From: Zelopaecilomyces penicillatus
Taxonomy: Eukaryota; Ascomycota; Sordariomycetes; Hypocreales; Pseudodiploosporaceae
Direction of reading: 5' to 3'
NCBI GenBank assembly: GCA_005765155.1
Contig: VCCP01000006.1
Span: forward strand, 2,058,501-2,122,500
Length of the DNA: 64,000 nt
The translations under genes and the position numbers were made by a program. This document shows positions 35,658 through 46,865 of this stretch, in pieces (the first letter of the stretch is position 1; the number at the start of each line of letters is the position of its first letter). Under the pieces are notes generated by a model. It was not told the origin of the DNA. It worked only from the letters and a program-made list of their open reading frames with translations, and made no database searches.

Positions 35658-38600
35658 GTTGAACTATTGTCGAATTGATGCCTGATTCCCTCTTTTTCTT
35701 TTATTCTTCCTTGATGTTCCTAGGTTTCGTTCTTTCCGTTTGTTCTTTTCTGTCCTGGCCTTCCTTGCGGATTGAGTCTGAAATGACGATGCTTTGAAGC
35801 TTCCTTAGGTCGGTCTCTTTTGATTTCTTCTATTCCCAACAATTCATAACCCAGAACGAAATAGCGAGAGGTGGTTCGTTTGATGCGCGCCCTCTTCGGA
35901 ATGAAAAGCCAAAAGAGAAGAAAAAAGTTGCACAATAGATTACACAGCAGGTTTTATGGGCACTGCCTTTGAGGTTGAGGTTGAGAAGAAGAGAAACACA
36001 GGTAACCGGACCTGGCGAATCGAATCGAGATGACTGAAAAGGAAACAAATAATCGCCGGGATTGAAAAGAATGGATCTCGACCAGACCAAAGCTGACCGA
36101 GGAACGAAATGAATGGATGGCCAAGAGAATAAACGAAGAACCAAGACTCAGCAGGAACACTGAGACGGGGCGAACTGGTCTTCTATATTGGGGGCACCGA
36201 CGGCTGGGTGGGAGACCCGCCGAAGGGCTGGTTTCGTCTCCGTCTCCGATGGAGAGATAGGGTTCGTGTGTCAGATCTGAGCAATTGTGATGAGGCAGGG
36301 CAATGTGCAAGGTTTCTTTTTCGTCTGTTTCCTGGCGGTGGTAATGCCGGAGGCGTTGATGCTACGGGACTTTGGGACTGATTCAATTTGACAGCAGGCA
36401 TCCGAGCGGCATTGACGTGCTTCCGCCAGTGAGATACGCGATGGGAGGCTGCGATAGATGGATCCAGATCCGATTACAATGGTGCGGATGGTTGCCAGGA
36501 AACTTGAGGCGAAGTCTGCGGTAGTTCGTTTGATGCGCGTCGAGGGTGAGTTCCAGGTTGAGGCTAAGTGGTAGAGTGGAGGTTCACTTCATACACAATG
36601 GTGGCGGTGGTCGTCGGGGTCGTCGTCTCATGAATAAGAAGGGGCTGTCTAGGGGAGCATGTATAAAACAGAAAGACGTCTGGGTTATGAAGCAGAAGTT
36701 GCTAGGCAATACGACGGGGGGGGCGGAGGGGCCTCCTCATGTCGGGGCGGGACGCAACTCAGTTTTAAGAAAATGGATGCATGACAACGACTCCCGTCTT
36801 GCCGGAGGGGCATGGCGCTTTGGGACCGAATCGGCTAGGCCAGGGAAAAAGTAGCCCGACAACCGATGAGCGCTCCGGGTGAGTTGTTCGACGGAGCTGG
36901 GCCATCTTGGCCAAGATGGCCGTGACCCTTGGCCTTGAGCTACTGCCAGCCTTTGCATTCTGGTCACACAAGTGGCTCAACGACCGCTCATCTTGTGAGC
37001 GGTATCGACAAGAACGACCAAAATGCGTGGCCAGGAAAAGCGACGTCGCTGTGTGGCTCGAGGTGATTGGAGAGAGCTGGGCGGTTAGAGATTGGACGAA
37101 GACCAATGAGATGCGTTGCCGCCTCACCCTCCACATGCTGAGACCAGGGGGGGCCCTGTGTGGTGCGGAGACCCTTGGCGAGACTTGGACAGCCCAGCAA
37201 GACGATGCTGAAAGCAAAGGTATCATCGTCTGTGTGCTCGACTGTTGCACTCACACTCCGAAGTCTTGCACCGTAGACATTGGCCCAGTCCTGTAGCATT
37301 AATCAAAAAGCGGTGCGCAACGACGCACATGCATGTCCCACGGCGCCACCGGCCAGTAGCCATGCCCACACCTTCTTGTGACCTTTTCAGCCTCCCAGCC
37401 TCTTCCAATCCCAAGCCGAAGAAAAGGGCTTTTGGGGAGGTCCTGTTCGTCGAAAATGACAAGCACTTGGCACGCTATATTACTGCTAGCGAGGTGAGAG
37501 GAGCTTGCCCAGGCTCGGAGGACCCATGCGCCATCCACCCACACCACACATCAGCAAGGAGACCAGGGAAAGCTCTGCTGCCAAACATCATGCTTCTATT
37601 TTAGAACTGGCTGGGCGATCCGTCGGAGAACGAGAAGCCGAACTGGCCCTCTCGCAGCGGCCAGACGCCCGCCGCTGAGAGCGCTGCAAGTGTGCGTGCG
37701 CATCCGCTGCTATGTGCAGATAGCGCAGCTCATCGCACTCCGTAGCGTGTATGTATGGCGGCACACACATCTCTCGATCTCTTGGTCCGTGGTCTGAGTC
37801 TGTCTGTCTTCATTAGCCTTGCGCCCGTATCTGCTTCTCCTGTGTTCTCTTTCTCACACTCGTGCCGTCATGCCATTGTGTCATTGACTGGTATCTTCAG
37901 ACAGCTAACAGCTTCAGACGGCAGCTGCATCGGCTCAAGCGTCGCCGAGACGCCTCAGACGGAACAAGGTCTCAGGTTGCGGGTTGTGAAGCAGAGGCTG
38001 TTTTGGGAGCCCCCCAAGTTTGTCGCCGTTTCTGTTTGGGTGCGGGGCCGAATAGAGCGGTGCGGGGGGTGCGGCATTGCAGGGGTTGAGGGGGTGCCAG
38101 GACCAGGGAGTTAGTGGACCGCCACCCACTATAATTGCACATTGCTGCAGTACCACAGTGGGTACCGCCACTACCTACAAGGAGTCGGGTTCAACAGCCT
38201 ACTACATATGGTAATACCCGTACTCGTACTGTAAGCTTTGGTCAGGTTCTGTTCCAGGTGAGACTGAGCTCGCGAACCCTCTCGTTTACAGCAGAAATCG
38301 TGACCTACTAACCTACCTACCTGACGCAACTTCCATCTGTACTTCACAAAACCCTCAGCCAATGCCCACTGTGTCGCCTAAATATCCACCTCACCCCTCA
38401 CTGTTAGCTCTGCTACATCCAAATGTAATCCCTTTCCTTTTCGAGTTGGATCTGCTTTACACAAATCGATTGGTTTCCAAGAGCGCACAAACTTGAACAC
38501 AAATGACGTCTTCAACCAGTCTGTCGGTTGATGCCATTGACATTTGATTTCTATCCTTCTCGAATTGGTCTCAGTTCAGAACCAGCTCAAGCTTTTTTAG

Positions 38601-39171
38601 ACTGCACGCCTCATGTCACTTGAGTTTTGACCACTTCATCTACCAAATTCTCAGCTCACTTGGATGCAAAGAGATAATTGGTTCCACATTCTCTCCGAAT
38701 AAACGAAACTTACCAAGTTGCTGGCCCATGGCATCATGTGCTCCAACAATGTACTAATATAGCCCTTAACGAATGTTTTAAACAAAAAAAAAAAAAACAG
38801 CACGTCGGTATTGGACTGGTTTAATATTACTCGATTTCTTTTATCAATGGCTCCACGGTTTCGACCCTAATGTGTCACCATAATTGACACCAACGGCAAA
38901 GAGCTTGCATATTCGGCCCACATAGGACTCATAGAGAAGGGATATAACTGACACACCAGTATGCATGCTTGCCACACTTTTTCTCACCTTTACCTCAGCT
39001 CTTCAGTAGTAGATGTCTTCATTTTCGTCCTCTTCAGCTGCTATGGCGTCGATAACTTATTAAGCAGTCTTCATTGCCATAGAACGATGGCCCGCGCGGC
39101 GCCGATAGTGCGGTGGATCTATCAGAAAGCATTGCCGCCTTTAGTCTCCCGGCGGCTGCACGTTGTCGCTG

Positions 39172-39658
39172 ATTGGCCCATGATTCTGTCAGCACATCCT
39201 ATCACAGCCCACAACCACCTCTTCCCCTCAAATGCTGTTGGTTCGTTGACACAACCATGTGGGATTCAGAAGAAAAAGAATGCACAGCGTCCAACTTACT
39301 GTTCCCAGCCAATCGCGGGACAGCACCAGAGCAGGGAAGATGTTGCTAGAAGGGGAACCACGCGCTACCGAATGCAGTAAATCTAGCCTTGAATTCTTTG
39401 CAGGAGCCCCCAAGTCGCTCAGCAACCTTTCACTTTGTCATCGAAAGTGACTGGCAACAGGGGTGGTTTTTGCCAGGTCTGACAGCTAGAATATGATTGG
39501 TGAATCTTTTCGGCCCATTGAAGGCTAATCATGTCTTGTGATTGGATTTTATTGCTTCCACTGCTGTGAGAGCTCATCTCATTGGTCTAAACACCGTCGC
39601 TTTCTTGATGTAATAATCTCGAATCTCATCCATCGAGGATGCTGCAAGCTATTTATAA
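39172..39658 (+). promoter_or_regulatory. Promoter-like cluster: five CCAAT boxes plus TATA-like element
   Basis: ATTGG at 39172, 39496, 39541 and 39581 and CCAAT at 39309, followed by TATTTATAA at about 39650-39658. CCAAT boxes bind the Hap complex in fungi. No recognised gene follows; the nearest downstream open frame is 34 codons from the ATG at 39716. Confidence 0.35.
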
Positions 39659-39693
39659 CTCAGAGGCATGGGGACCTGGCATCTCAGTTAGGC

Positions 39694-39713
39694 CGACGGC
39701 CGAGAGGCCGTTG
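39694..39713 (+). other. Hairpin with GAGA (GNRA) tetraloop
   Basis: CGACGGCC and GGCCGTTG form an 8-bp stem (one G-U pair) closed by GAGA. GNRA loops are typical of structured RNA. It lies about 40 nt after a TATA-like sequence and 2 nt before an ATG at 39716. Could belong to a non-coding RNA or the leader of a tiny ORF. Confidence 0.4.
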
Positions 39714-40676
39714 AGATGCAGGGAGCCAGGCCAACAGCTCTGATGCATGAGAGAGACGATATATCTTACTACAAAAACCAAGGCGTTTGTACTAAATTCA
39801 GTAACTAATGTCCTATCAACATAAACTGTCGAATGGTTTTGGTCGTAGTATTACATGCAATGGGAAGTCGGTAGATAGCCTGGGCACCCAAGAAGCTAGA
39901 GCGCCGAGAGTTGGGTCAACATAGGCTGTAAGGTGTAGGTAGCACATGACGTGACCTGGTTGAGTGGATTTCGAATTAAGAGGAGACTGATATGTAGGAA
40001 AGCCTATTGCAGAGCATTTCGGAATTAAACCCCTGTTTTCCTCGGCCGCAATGATCATGTGCTGTCAGATATACAGGTCAGTTATTATATTCTAATTATT
40101 AAGGGTGGCATCCAAAGGCTTGCCTTGTCATGTTAATCAGAACGCCGAGGCTCTAGATTTTTGCCGGTGCCTTCAGATTAATGGATTCTGCATCTCCTCC
40201 TGTATTTTTAGTAGTGGCTTTCGAATTCCTGCAGGCTCCGTGACCCCTGCGTGGATGTCCAAGCCGTCAAGCTGCGTGTTTGTCACGGCATGGCTTCGAG
40301 AATACTCGCTATGGTTACGGTGAAAGACAATAACCGTGAACTCTCCACTCTTGGCATGGTGCAGGATGGTTGAAGGTGGGTGAGGTGACTTGCAGGTGTG
40401 CAACAACGCCGTCCGAGCACTCACATGCGGCGCTTAAGCATGCACATCTAGTTGAAAGCCCAAGCTTGCTGTTCAAGTACTCTTGGTTGGCAACTACGTA
40501 TTAGCAAGATAGGCGACTAAGCTCCAAACAGAGATATCACCGTGACGTAGACTGCATCTTAATGAGCCCTTTTTTTTTGGATATCTAAAGATAGCTCAGT
40601 TGCCAACCTCAAGAGTAGAATGCGTGGCCTCTCACAGTCCTGCCCCGCATGAGCAATCGAGACTCGTCATCTATCA

Positions 40677-41504
40677 TCACCCATCAACAGGCATGGGTCC
40701 ATTGGTAAGAAAGGAAATCACTCGCTTAGCATCTGACTTTCCCAATAGATTGCAGACCTGCTCTTGGTTTTGGTGAAGGTAGACGCTGTGTGCCAAATCG
40801 CTAAATCCGGTTGATGCATCCATCATGATTTTTACTTGTCTCTGTGAAAGGGGTGGGCCTCGGACGCAAAAGGACACCAACTCCTGAGATTGTAAATAAG
40901 CTTCTTCTTCATTTTTGTTTGTCATATTGCCACTCTGTTGACGACGTAAGATGCCCAAGCTAGACGGAAGCTCTGCAGTGGATAGAATCGGGATCACAGG
41001 CACGTAATCATGACCGAGCATACTGAGAAGTCAACAGAGCCATCTGGGTGTATTGTGCTGGCGCACGACTTACTAGAGCTGTATCTTGGTCATGGCTTGC
41101 ATATCTTCCCCTCTAGCCAATAGAAGCACTACAGCAACATTTCTTCCCCCATCAAGTGTAGACAGTCTCTTGAGTCTTTCCCTTGTCTGAGGGTCCTCAA
41201 TCTCAGTAGATGAGAGAAGAATGATCCTGAACACCCTACCCGGGCAGCTGGAAGAAGGTAGTGGAAAGGCAATGTCATGGGATCCTCCGAGCGACGATTC
41301 TGTGCAGTGTTGGTTTGGACTAGAGGATATGCTGGATCATCACTTACCCTTCCAGCCGGGTAATCCAGCTCTCGATAATGCCGAGACGGCAATTACCCAA
41401 TCCTTTCTTTTTCTTAAAGAAGAGCAAAACATGACGAGAGTGCGGCACGTATGTCTGTCAGCATTTATATCTCCTGTAGCATTCTCCAGCTGGAAGAATA
41501 TCAT
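40677..41504 (-). CDS. Unrecognised protein gene; 5' end uncertain, possible frame break
   Basis: Three exons join well at the 3' side: about 41348-41454, then 41074-41247, then 40677-41022, via gt..ag introns of 100 and 51 nt. The frame reads HVLLFFKKKKGLGNCRLGII, ESWITRLEGCPGRVFRIILL, ERLKRLSTLDGGRNVAVVLL, then QLYMLGHDYVPVIPILSTAE and ends TNGPMPVDG. The text is soluble and mixed alpha/beta in style; I do not recognise a family. No ATG is found in the first exon's own frame. An ATG at 41504 opens MIFFQLENATGDINA in another frame, which would meet the first exon only through a +/-1 shift near an A-rich run (about 41405-41417) or an undetected intron. Either an upstream exon is missing, the assembly has a homopolymer error, or the gene is newly broken. 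Confidence 0.55.
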
Positions 41505-41981
41505 ATATCCGCCGCGACGCCAACAGTACTCCTTAGCTCAGAATCGGGATATGGTGGCTATTTTTGTATTCCAATCCGGTTGAATAATTCGTCTCGATGA
41601 GAAGATTTTATAAATTTGGTGCACGTGCGTGTGTTCCTATCTGGAAAGTGATACTGGATACCTGCTTCCCTTTTGTCAAACCCCATCTCTCCTTCCTGTC
41701 GCGCAACATAGTAACTGAGGCGAGTAACGAATAGCAGTTACACAGGCAACACAGGCCAGTAATGTGTGTATTTTCTCTAATGGGTTTTCCTTCAGAATTG
41801 CAAAATAGAGGAGATTGTGAAATAGAAACAAACCCAAAGTCTATGCAGCACCGATGCTCCAGTCCCTAACGGAGCTCTCTATTCACAGGGTGAGCCTCCA
41901 TGACCACATTAATATGACAGAGTAGATAATAAACGCCGCAGATGAGAGTAGGTCTCAATGGAAAAGAAAGATAATTGATCA
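41505..41981. other. Spacer between two minus-strand genes
   Basis: Contains the 3' region of the OPA3-like gene and the possible leader of the unrecognised gene. No other signal seen. Confidence 0.5.
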
Positions 41982-42699
41982 TCATGTAGCTTGCAATAAG
42001 GGCAGTAAAGGCTGCTTTGTTTTAGGGTCTTTCAATGCCCGTAGTGCCTCTTCAAGCGATTCAAACCGCTGCCGTTGCTTCTCCTCAGCGCTGGCGAGCT
42101 TTTCTTCCCTTCTTTGGAGTTCCTCAAATCGTTGACTGAGCTCATCGATGCGGTTCTTATTGATATCGGGTTTCTGTAGTGCTTTCCAGTATTCGTATAC
42201 AATCAGTCCGCCGGCAACTCCAAGGATGAATGCGTCACCAATGACATCGGCAAAGAGATCCACAGCCTTGGCCTCTGGGAGGGGCCTGAACTTCCGTCTC
42301 CATACGTTCTGAAAAGTGAACCTCGGAGGGGATGACGGGCCCTGGCCAGTCTGCTTAGCCTTGGCCTTGGCAACCTCCTCACGATTGATCTGCTCCTCTG
42401 TCTTCACAGTCGGCGCCTCGGCCTTCTCTCTTGCCCGCCGTTCTGCTTCCGGATCTCTGAGAGTGGCCACAGATAACCTCATGTTCAATTGGTGTATTGA
42501 TTGACCATATCGCGCCGCGAAAGCCCGGACTCGAGGGTGGTCGTGGGCCTGTGCCTTGATTTGATTCTGATCGCAGGTCAAGTTAGCATTGCGTGCGCAG
42601 TCAGAGGCATTGTGGATGGAAGGTGCCACATACCGCTCCATACTTGGACACATGCCGCACCAGCAATGCTGCAAGCTTAAAGAGGGGGAGGGGAACCAT
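41982..42699 (-). CDS. OPA3-like mitochondrial protein, 216 aa
   Basis: Exons 42634-42699 and 41982-42566 with a 67-nt intron. The start is MVPLPLFKLAALLVRHVSKY, followed by GANQIKAQAHDHPRVRAFAA and RYGQSIHQLNMRLSVATL, the conserved OPA3 N-terminal block. A hydrophobic helix DVIGDAFILGVAGGLIVYEYWKAL (about residues 128-151) is followed by a coiled-coil with RIDELSQRFEELQRREEKLA. OPA3 proteins associate with mitochondrial membranes and affect morphology and lipid metabolism; the fungal role is poorly defined. The insert between the two halves is rich in Ala, Glu and Lys. The longer single frame reaching 42770 ignores the intron and loses the conserved N-terminus. Confidence 0.9.
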
Positions 42700-43710
42700 T
42701 GCGACGGACGTGAACTGGTTTGCTCAGCAAGTTGTTGAAAGTTTTCTTGGATGTTGCAAGGATGGGTCAAAAACGGGTCGCAGTATACTGGAATTTATGG
42801 ACTTGTACGTCGCAGAGACATCATTTGGAGAAATGGCACCCACTACAGAGCATAGCTATGCGGTGTTTCTTAAGGCTCTTCGCGCCGTATATATTCAGCT
42901 AGCTACATAGGATTGTCGTCATTCGGATCTACGATGCCGCTGTCTCCGGATCCCGCGATGTTCCGGTGTGCATCGGTTGATGGCGCGAATTGCGTTGTCC
43001 CTGTTGAAACCCTCCAAATCAGGAATGGATCCTTATCGCTAGACCAAACAAAGTAGCCTGTCGAATTAAATACAGGTACCTAGACACTATGCTGAGGTCG
43101 GCAGGGAGCGTGACAGTGGGTGGGGTCACATCACTGTTTCTCACCGGACGGAGTCCAGCTATTGGCGGTGAAAAATCGCGTGTCCACAATGGTTGCCAGC
43201 AGCAACGAGTGTACCAGTAGTACACAAACCACTGTCAATCCCAATATCCACCCTGTTGCGGTCTAATGTCGACTACTACTCACTATTCTTTCTTTGTTTG
43301 CATCTCCAACTACTTCGGCCAGGCAAGTCGTTCCAAATCCAACAAGCATTTATTAATGCCTGGTATGCCTGAGTGGCATTGAGATACTTGACGTTTGCGC
43401 ACCAACTGTCTCTCTGATCTCACCGGATGCTGTTTCTGAACGACGTGTAAGTGTTTCCGCTGTGATCCTAGGTCTGCTTGATTTTCTATGGTCAACTCAG
43501 CCCATTGCATTTCAAAATAGCAGCGCGCCATCTCTTCATTTTCTCACTCGTGTCGCTTCTGACGGCACCGAGCCAATCCGGAACTAATCACACATCTTAA
43601 CTAGGCTTGTTTCGAAAATCCGAAGCAGCTGCAGATCCACACAGTCTGCTACTCCTCGACGATTATCTTAATTATCTTACAGTTTGCGCCATCTCAACAA
43701 CTTGGTAGCC
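42700..43710. other. Divergent promoter between OPA3-like and polo kinase genes
   Basis: About 1 kb with both 5' leaders. No additional gene or repeat recognised. Confidence 0.55.
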
Positions 43711-46700
43711 ATGGCTCACAGGCTAGTTCCCAGAGGGGGTGTCGACATGGAAGCATTGTCCCCTAGGGATGTCAACGCCCAACGCGCGCCCAAGGCAACC
43801 GAAACCAAAACGAAGACAGCAGCCCAACTAAGGGCTACCAAAGATAAAGACCATGCGCCGCCTCCTCCCCCCGAAGTCCTGGAACCGTGCAGCGCAGATC
43901 ATCCTAATGGAGCTGTTTATCAGGTTGGCAAGCTATTGGGCAAGGGAGGGTTTGCAATTTGCTATGCCGGTCAGCTGCATTCCACCAAGCAGAAGTTTGC
44001 TCTCAAAATTGTCAAGAGCCAAATGCCGGCCAAGATGGAACAAAAGGTTAGTCATTTCTGTGCCTTCACTGTATGTTCTCACACTGACATATGCTCTCAA
44101 GTTTCAAACTGAGCTACAAATTCACTCCAAAATGAAGCAAAAAAATATTGTTCACTTCGTGAGAGCTTTCGCATTTTCCAGCTGCACTTACCTTGTCCTG
44201 GAACTCTGTCCCAATGGAAGCCTTATGGATATGGTCAAGCGAAGAAAGGGATTGACAGAACCAGAAGTTCGATTTTATTCCGTACAAATTGCCGGTGCTA
44301 TTAAATACATGCATGCCAAAGGCATAATCCATCGTGACTTGAAGATGGGCAATATCTTCCTCGATTCACACATGAATGCCAAAATCGGCGACTTCGGGCT
44401 TGCTGCGTTGCTGGTGACGGGTAGGGATATGCAAACCATTCGTCGAACAACGCTGTGTGGGACACCAAATTATATTGCCCCGGAAATTCTCGAGAAGGGA
44501 AGGAAAGGACATGACCATATGGTGGATATTTGGAGCTTGGGTATCATCATGTAGGACAGCGCTACACCCAGCCCGTTGAGGAATATGGATGCTAACGTGG
44601 AATAGGTTTGCCATGCTCACATCGAAACCCCCATTCCAGTCCTCGACGACGGATGAGATTTACCGTCGAGCCCGTGAGAGGGATTACGAATGGCCAACCG
44701 CTGAGACCTCTCAAAAGTACATCAGTCAAGAGGCTAAGGACCTGGTGGCCACAATGCTCGAGGATGCGGACCAACGCCCTGATCCGGATATGATCCTTGA
44801 GCATTCATTCTTCACTTCTGGCTACATGCCACAAGAAAGCGACATGACCCCCCGTCTACGCGAGCTAGCTCCAGAGGGACAAGAATTTTACGCCACCAGG
44901 ATGGGAAGTTCATTGCAAACCCAATCTTACCGCAATTTGAAGGACATGTGCCGGGAATGCGGTATTGGCCGCTGGAGTGCGGAGCAAGTTATTCATACCC
45001 AAGTCTGGAAAGAAATGGCAGCTGAGGAAAAGGCCGGGTTAACACCAGTCATTCCTCTGGTCGACGGTACGGTCTACCGACCATTCGATGACTGGCTCAA
45101 GGAACACCAGCAAGTTCGCACAAAATATGCATCCTCAGTCTCGTCAACCTCGAGGGCATTAGGTTCTGAAGATCCGTTATCAAGTACAGTGAGAGCCCCT
45201 ACCACCGGATTGTTGCGCCAACCACCACAAAGCTTTGCTGCCCAGCAGCGGGCGCAGAGCAAGCCTGTCGCAACTTCAGTGGTACCGAAGCTTAAGCCTA
45301 CAACCGAGACTATTGCGTCAGGGTCTCAAAGCACTAGAATCAGGACTAGTCGGGATACCGCTCGTGCGACTGTAGTCAAGGAGGAGGAGATACCTGAAGA
45401 AGCGTTCAAAAACCTCCGCATCTCCTCACGAACACAGTTACCGTCAGCAAGATCAGCACCCAATGTGCAAACCACTGAGCGGGCGGGAACCATTTCTTCA
45501 ACAGTTGCCCCCTCTCATAAGAGGCAAGTTTCGGAAATTACCCCTCGTCCGGCTTCATTGTTCAGTCCGTCTGAACGTCCTGTGTCGATTTCGGGAACTA
45601 AGCCGGACGAGATTCTCGACCGGCTACTTCGTCTGCAGGCCGAACTAGAGAGAGCGCTCAATTCCCGCACAATGGCCATCATCTCTTCCAAAACCGTCAC
45701 TCCCCCTCACCCTCACATTGTTGTGAAGTGGGTTGACTATACCAACAAGTTTGGTCTCGGCTACATCTTGAACGACGGTAGTGTAGGTTGCGTTCTTCGA
45801 GACATACCAACTACAGAAGGTAACAAAACGGCGTTGCTGCCGCCGGCCGGTGTTTTTATTCGTGGAGCTGAGAAGCACATACTTCGTCGACAGGACGAAG
45901 CGTACAAGGACAGGAATCAGCCGATCCCAATGACGGAACCCATCAAATTCTTTGAGAACAATGGGGAGGCCGGTTTGTCAGAGGTCATGGTTTCTCCCGA
46001 GCATTTCCAGGTTTCTGTAAATGAGGATGGTACAGCTGGCAAGATGAATCCTGGCAAAGACATTTACCAGCACCGTAAGCGAGAGCGAATCATTCTCTGG
46101 AAGAAGTTTGCCAACTACATGATTGCATATGGCAGAGACGAGGCAATAGAGGAGGCCGAGATGGAAGCGGCTATGTCACCTGGGCAGAAGGGCACCGCAG
46201 CCGAGTTGGTGACTTTCTACCAACGTTTTGGAGATGTTGGGTGCTGGGTTTTCTGTGACGGCCACCTTCAGGTGAGATATCCCCCTCGATATAATGCTCC
46301 AGGTCTCAGTTTTGCAAAGCGCTAACTCTCTATTTAGTTCAACTTCCCAGATCATACAAAGATTGTTCTGGATTCCACTGGAACGTGGTGCCACTTCTGG
46401 CATCTCCCTCAGGATGCGGCTGAGAGGCTAGCCAGTACAGGCACGATAGGAGCTGCCGCCCTAGACGACCGCGCAACCCTATCATATCCATTGCAGACTC
46501 TGCTCAACTTCCAATCCAAGCCGGCAGCTGCGCGTACAGCACGAACAACCACGTCGCGGCGAAGACCTGAGATTGACCCAGATCTGCAAGGGATCCCCGC
46601 CGCAAATGACTTCCGTCGGAAAATAGAGTTTATCAAAAACATCGTCAAGGAATGGGCGTCTAATGGTGGGCTTGGTAACAGCTCCATGAGCAGAGAGACG

Positions 46701-46865
46701 CGGCTGCGCTGGACTGGTTTCCGCGAGGCGGTTAATACAACATCGCCACAGAAGCATGTCTGGGTAACCATAGGCTCGCGTGGAGGCGATCAGCGAATCT
46801 CGACTTTCGTCAACCCACAAAAGCCATGGGAACTGGGAGAGGAGGTGGAAGCCTCGCGCAAGTGA
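43711..46865 (+). CDS. Polo-like kinase (Cdc5/Plo1 type), 992 aa
   Basis: Mitotic serine/threonine kinase controlling spindle, mitotic exit and septation. Exons: 43711-44046, 44102-44550, 44606-46271 and 46338-46865. Start at gccATGGCT. Kinase domain about residues 70-325: glycine loop GKGGFA at 77-82, VAIK-type Lys99, HRDLKMGN with Asp191, DFG at 209-211, T-loop RRTTLCGTPNYIAPE with Thr229 as the probable activating site. The polo-box region is about 650-970: HIVVKWVDYTNKFGLGYILN (first box) and GCWVFCDGHLQFNFPDHTKI (second box, split by the last intron). The domain order is intact. A Ser/Thr-rich linker of roughly 150 residues and a C-terminal extension make it longer than yeast Cdc5, which is usual in Pezizomycotina. 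Spindle poles and bud-neck/septum are expected locations. Confidence 0.97.

Larger units (their letters stand above)
35658..40676. other. Five-kilobase gene-poor region
   Basis: No protein-coding gene is supported. Frames of 60-160 codons exist at 36.5-38.2 kb but overlap on several strands and lack family resemblance. A/T runs occur at about 38786-38798. Between 39172 and 39585 there are five CCAAT/ATTGG boxes, followed by a TATTTATAA sequence near 39650 and a stable hairpin at 39694-39713; these are listed separately. Confidence 0.55.

Noticed and set aside
36546..38114. Several 70-160 codon frames on both strands
   Set aside because: Mutually overlapping, no domain text, no convincing splice joins.
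42567..42770. Unspliced N-terminal extension of the OPA3-like frame
   Set aside because: The intron at 42567-42633 is needed to recover the conserved MVPLPLFKLAALLVRHVSKY start.
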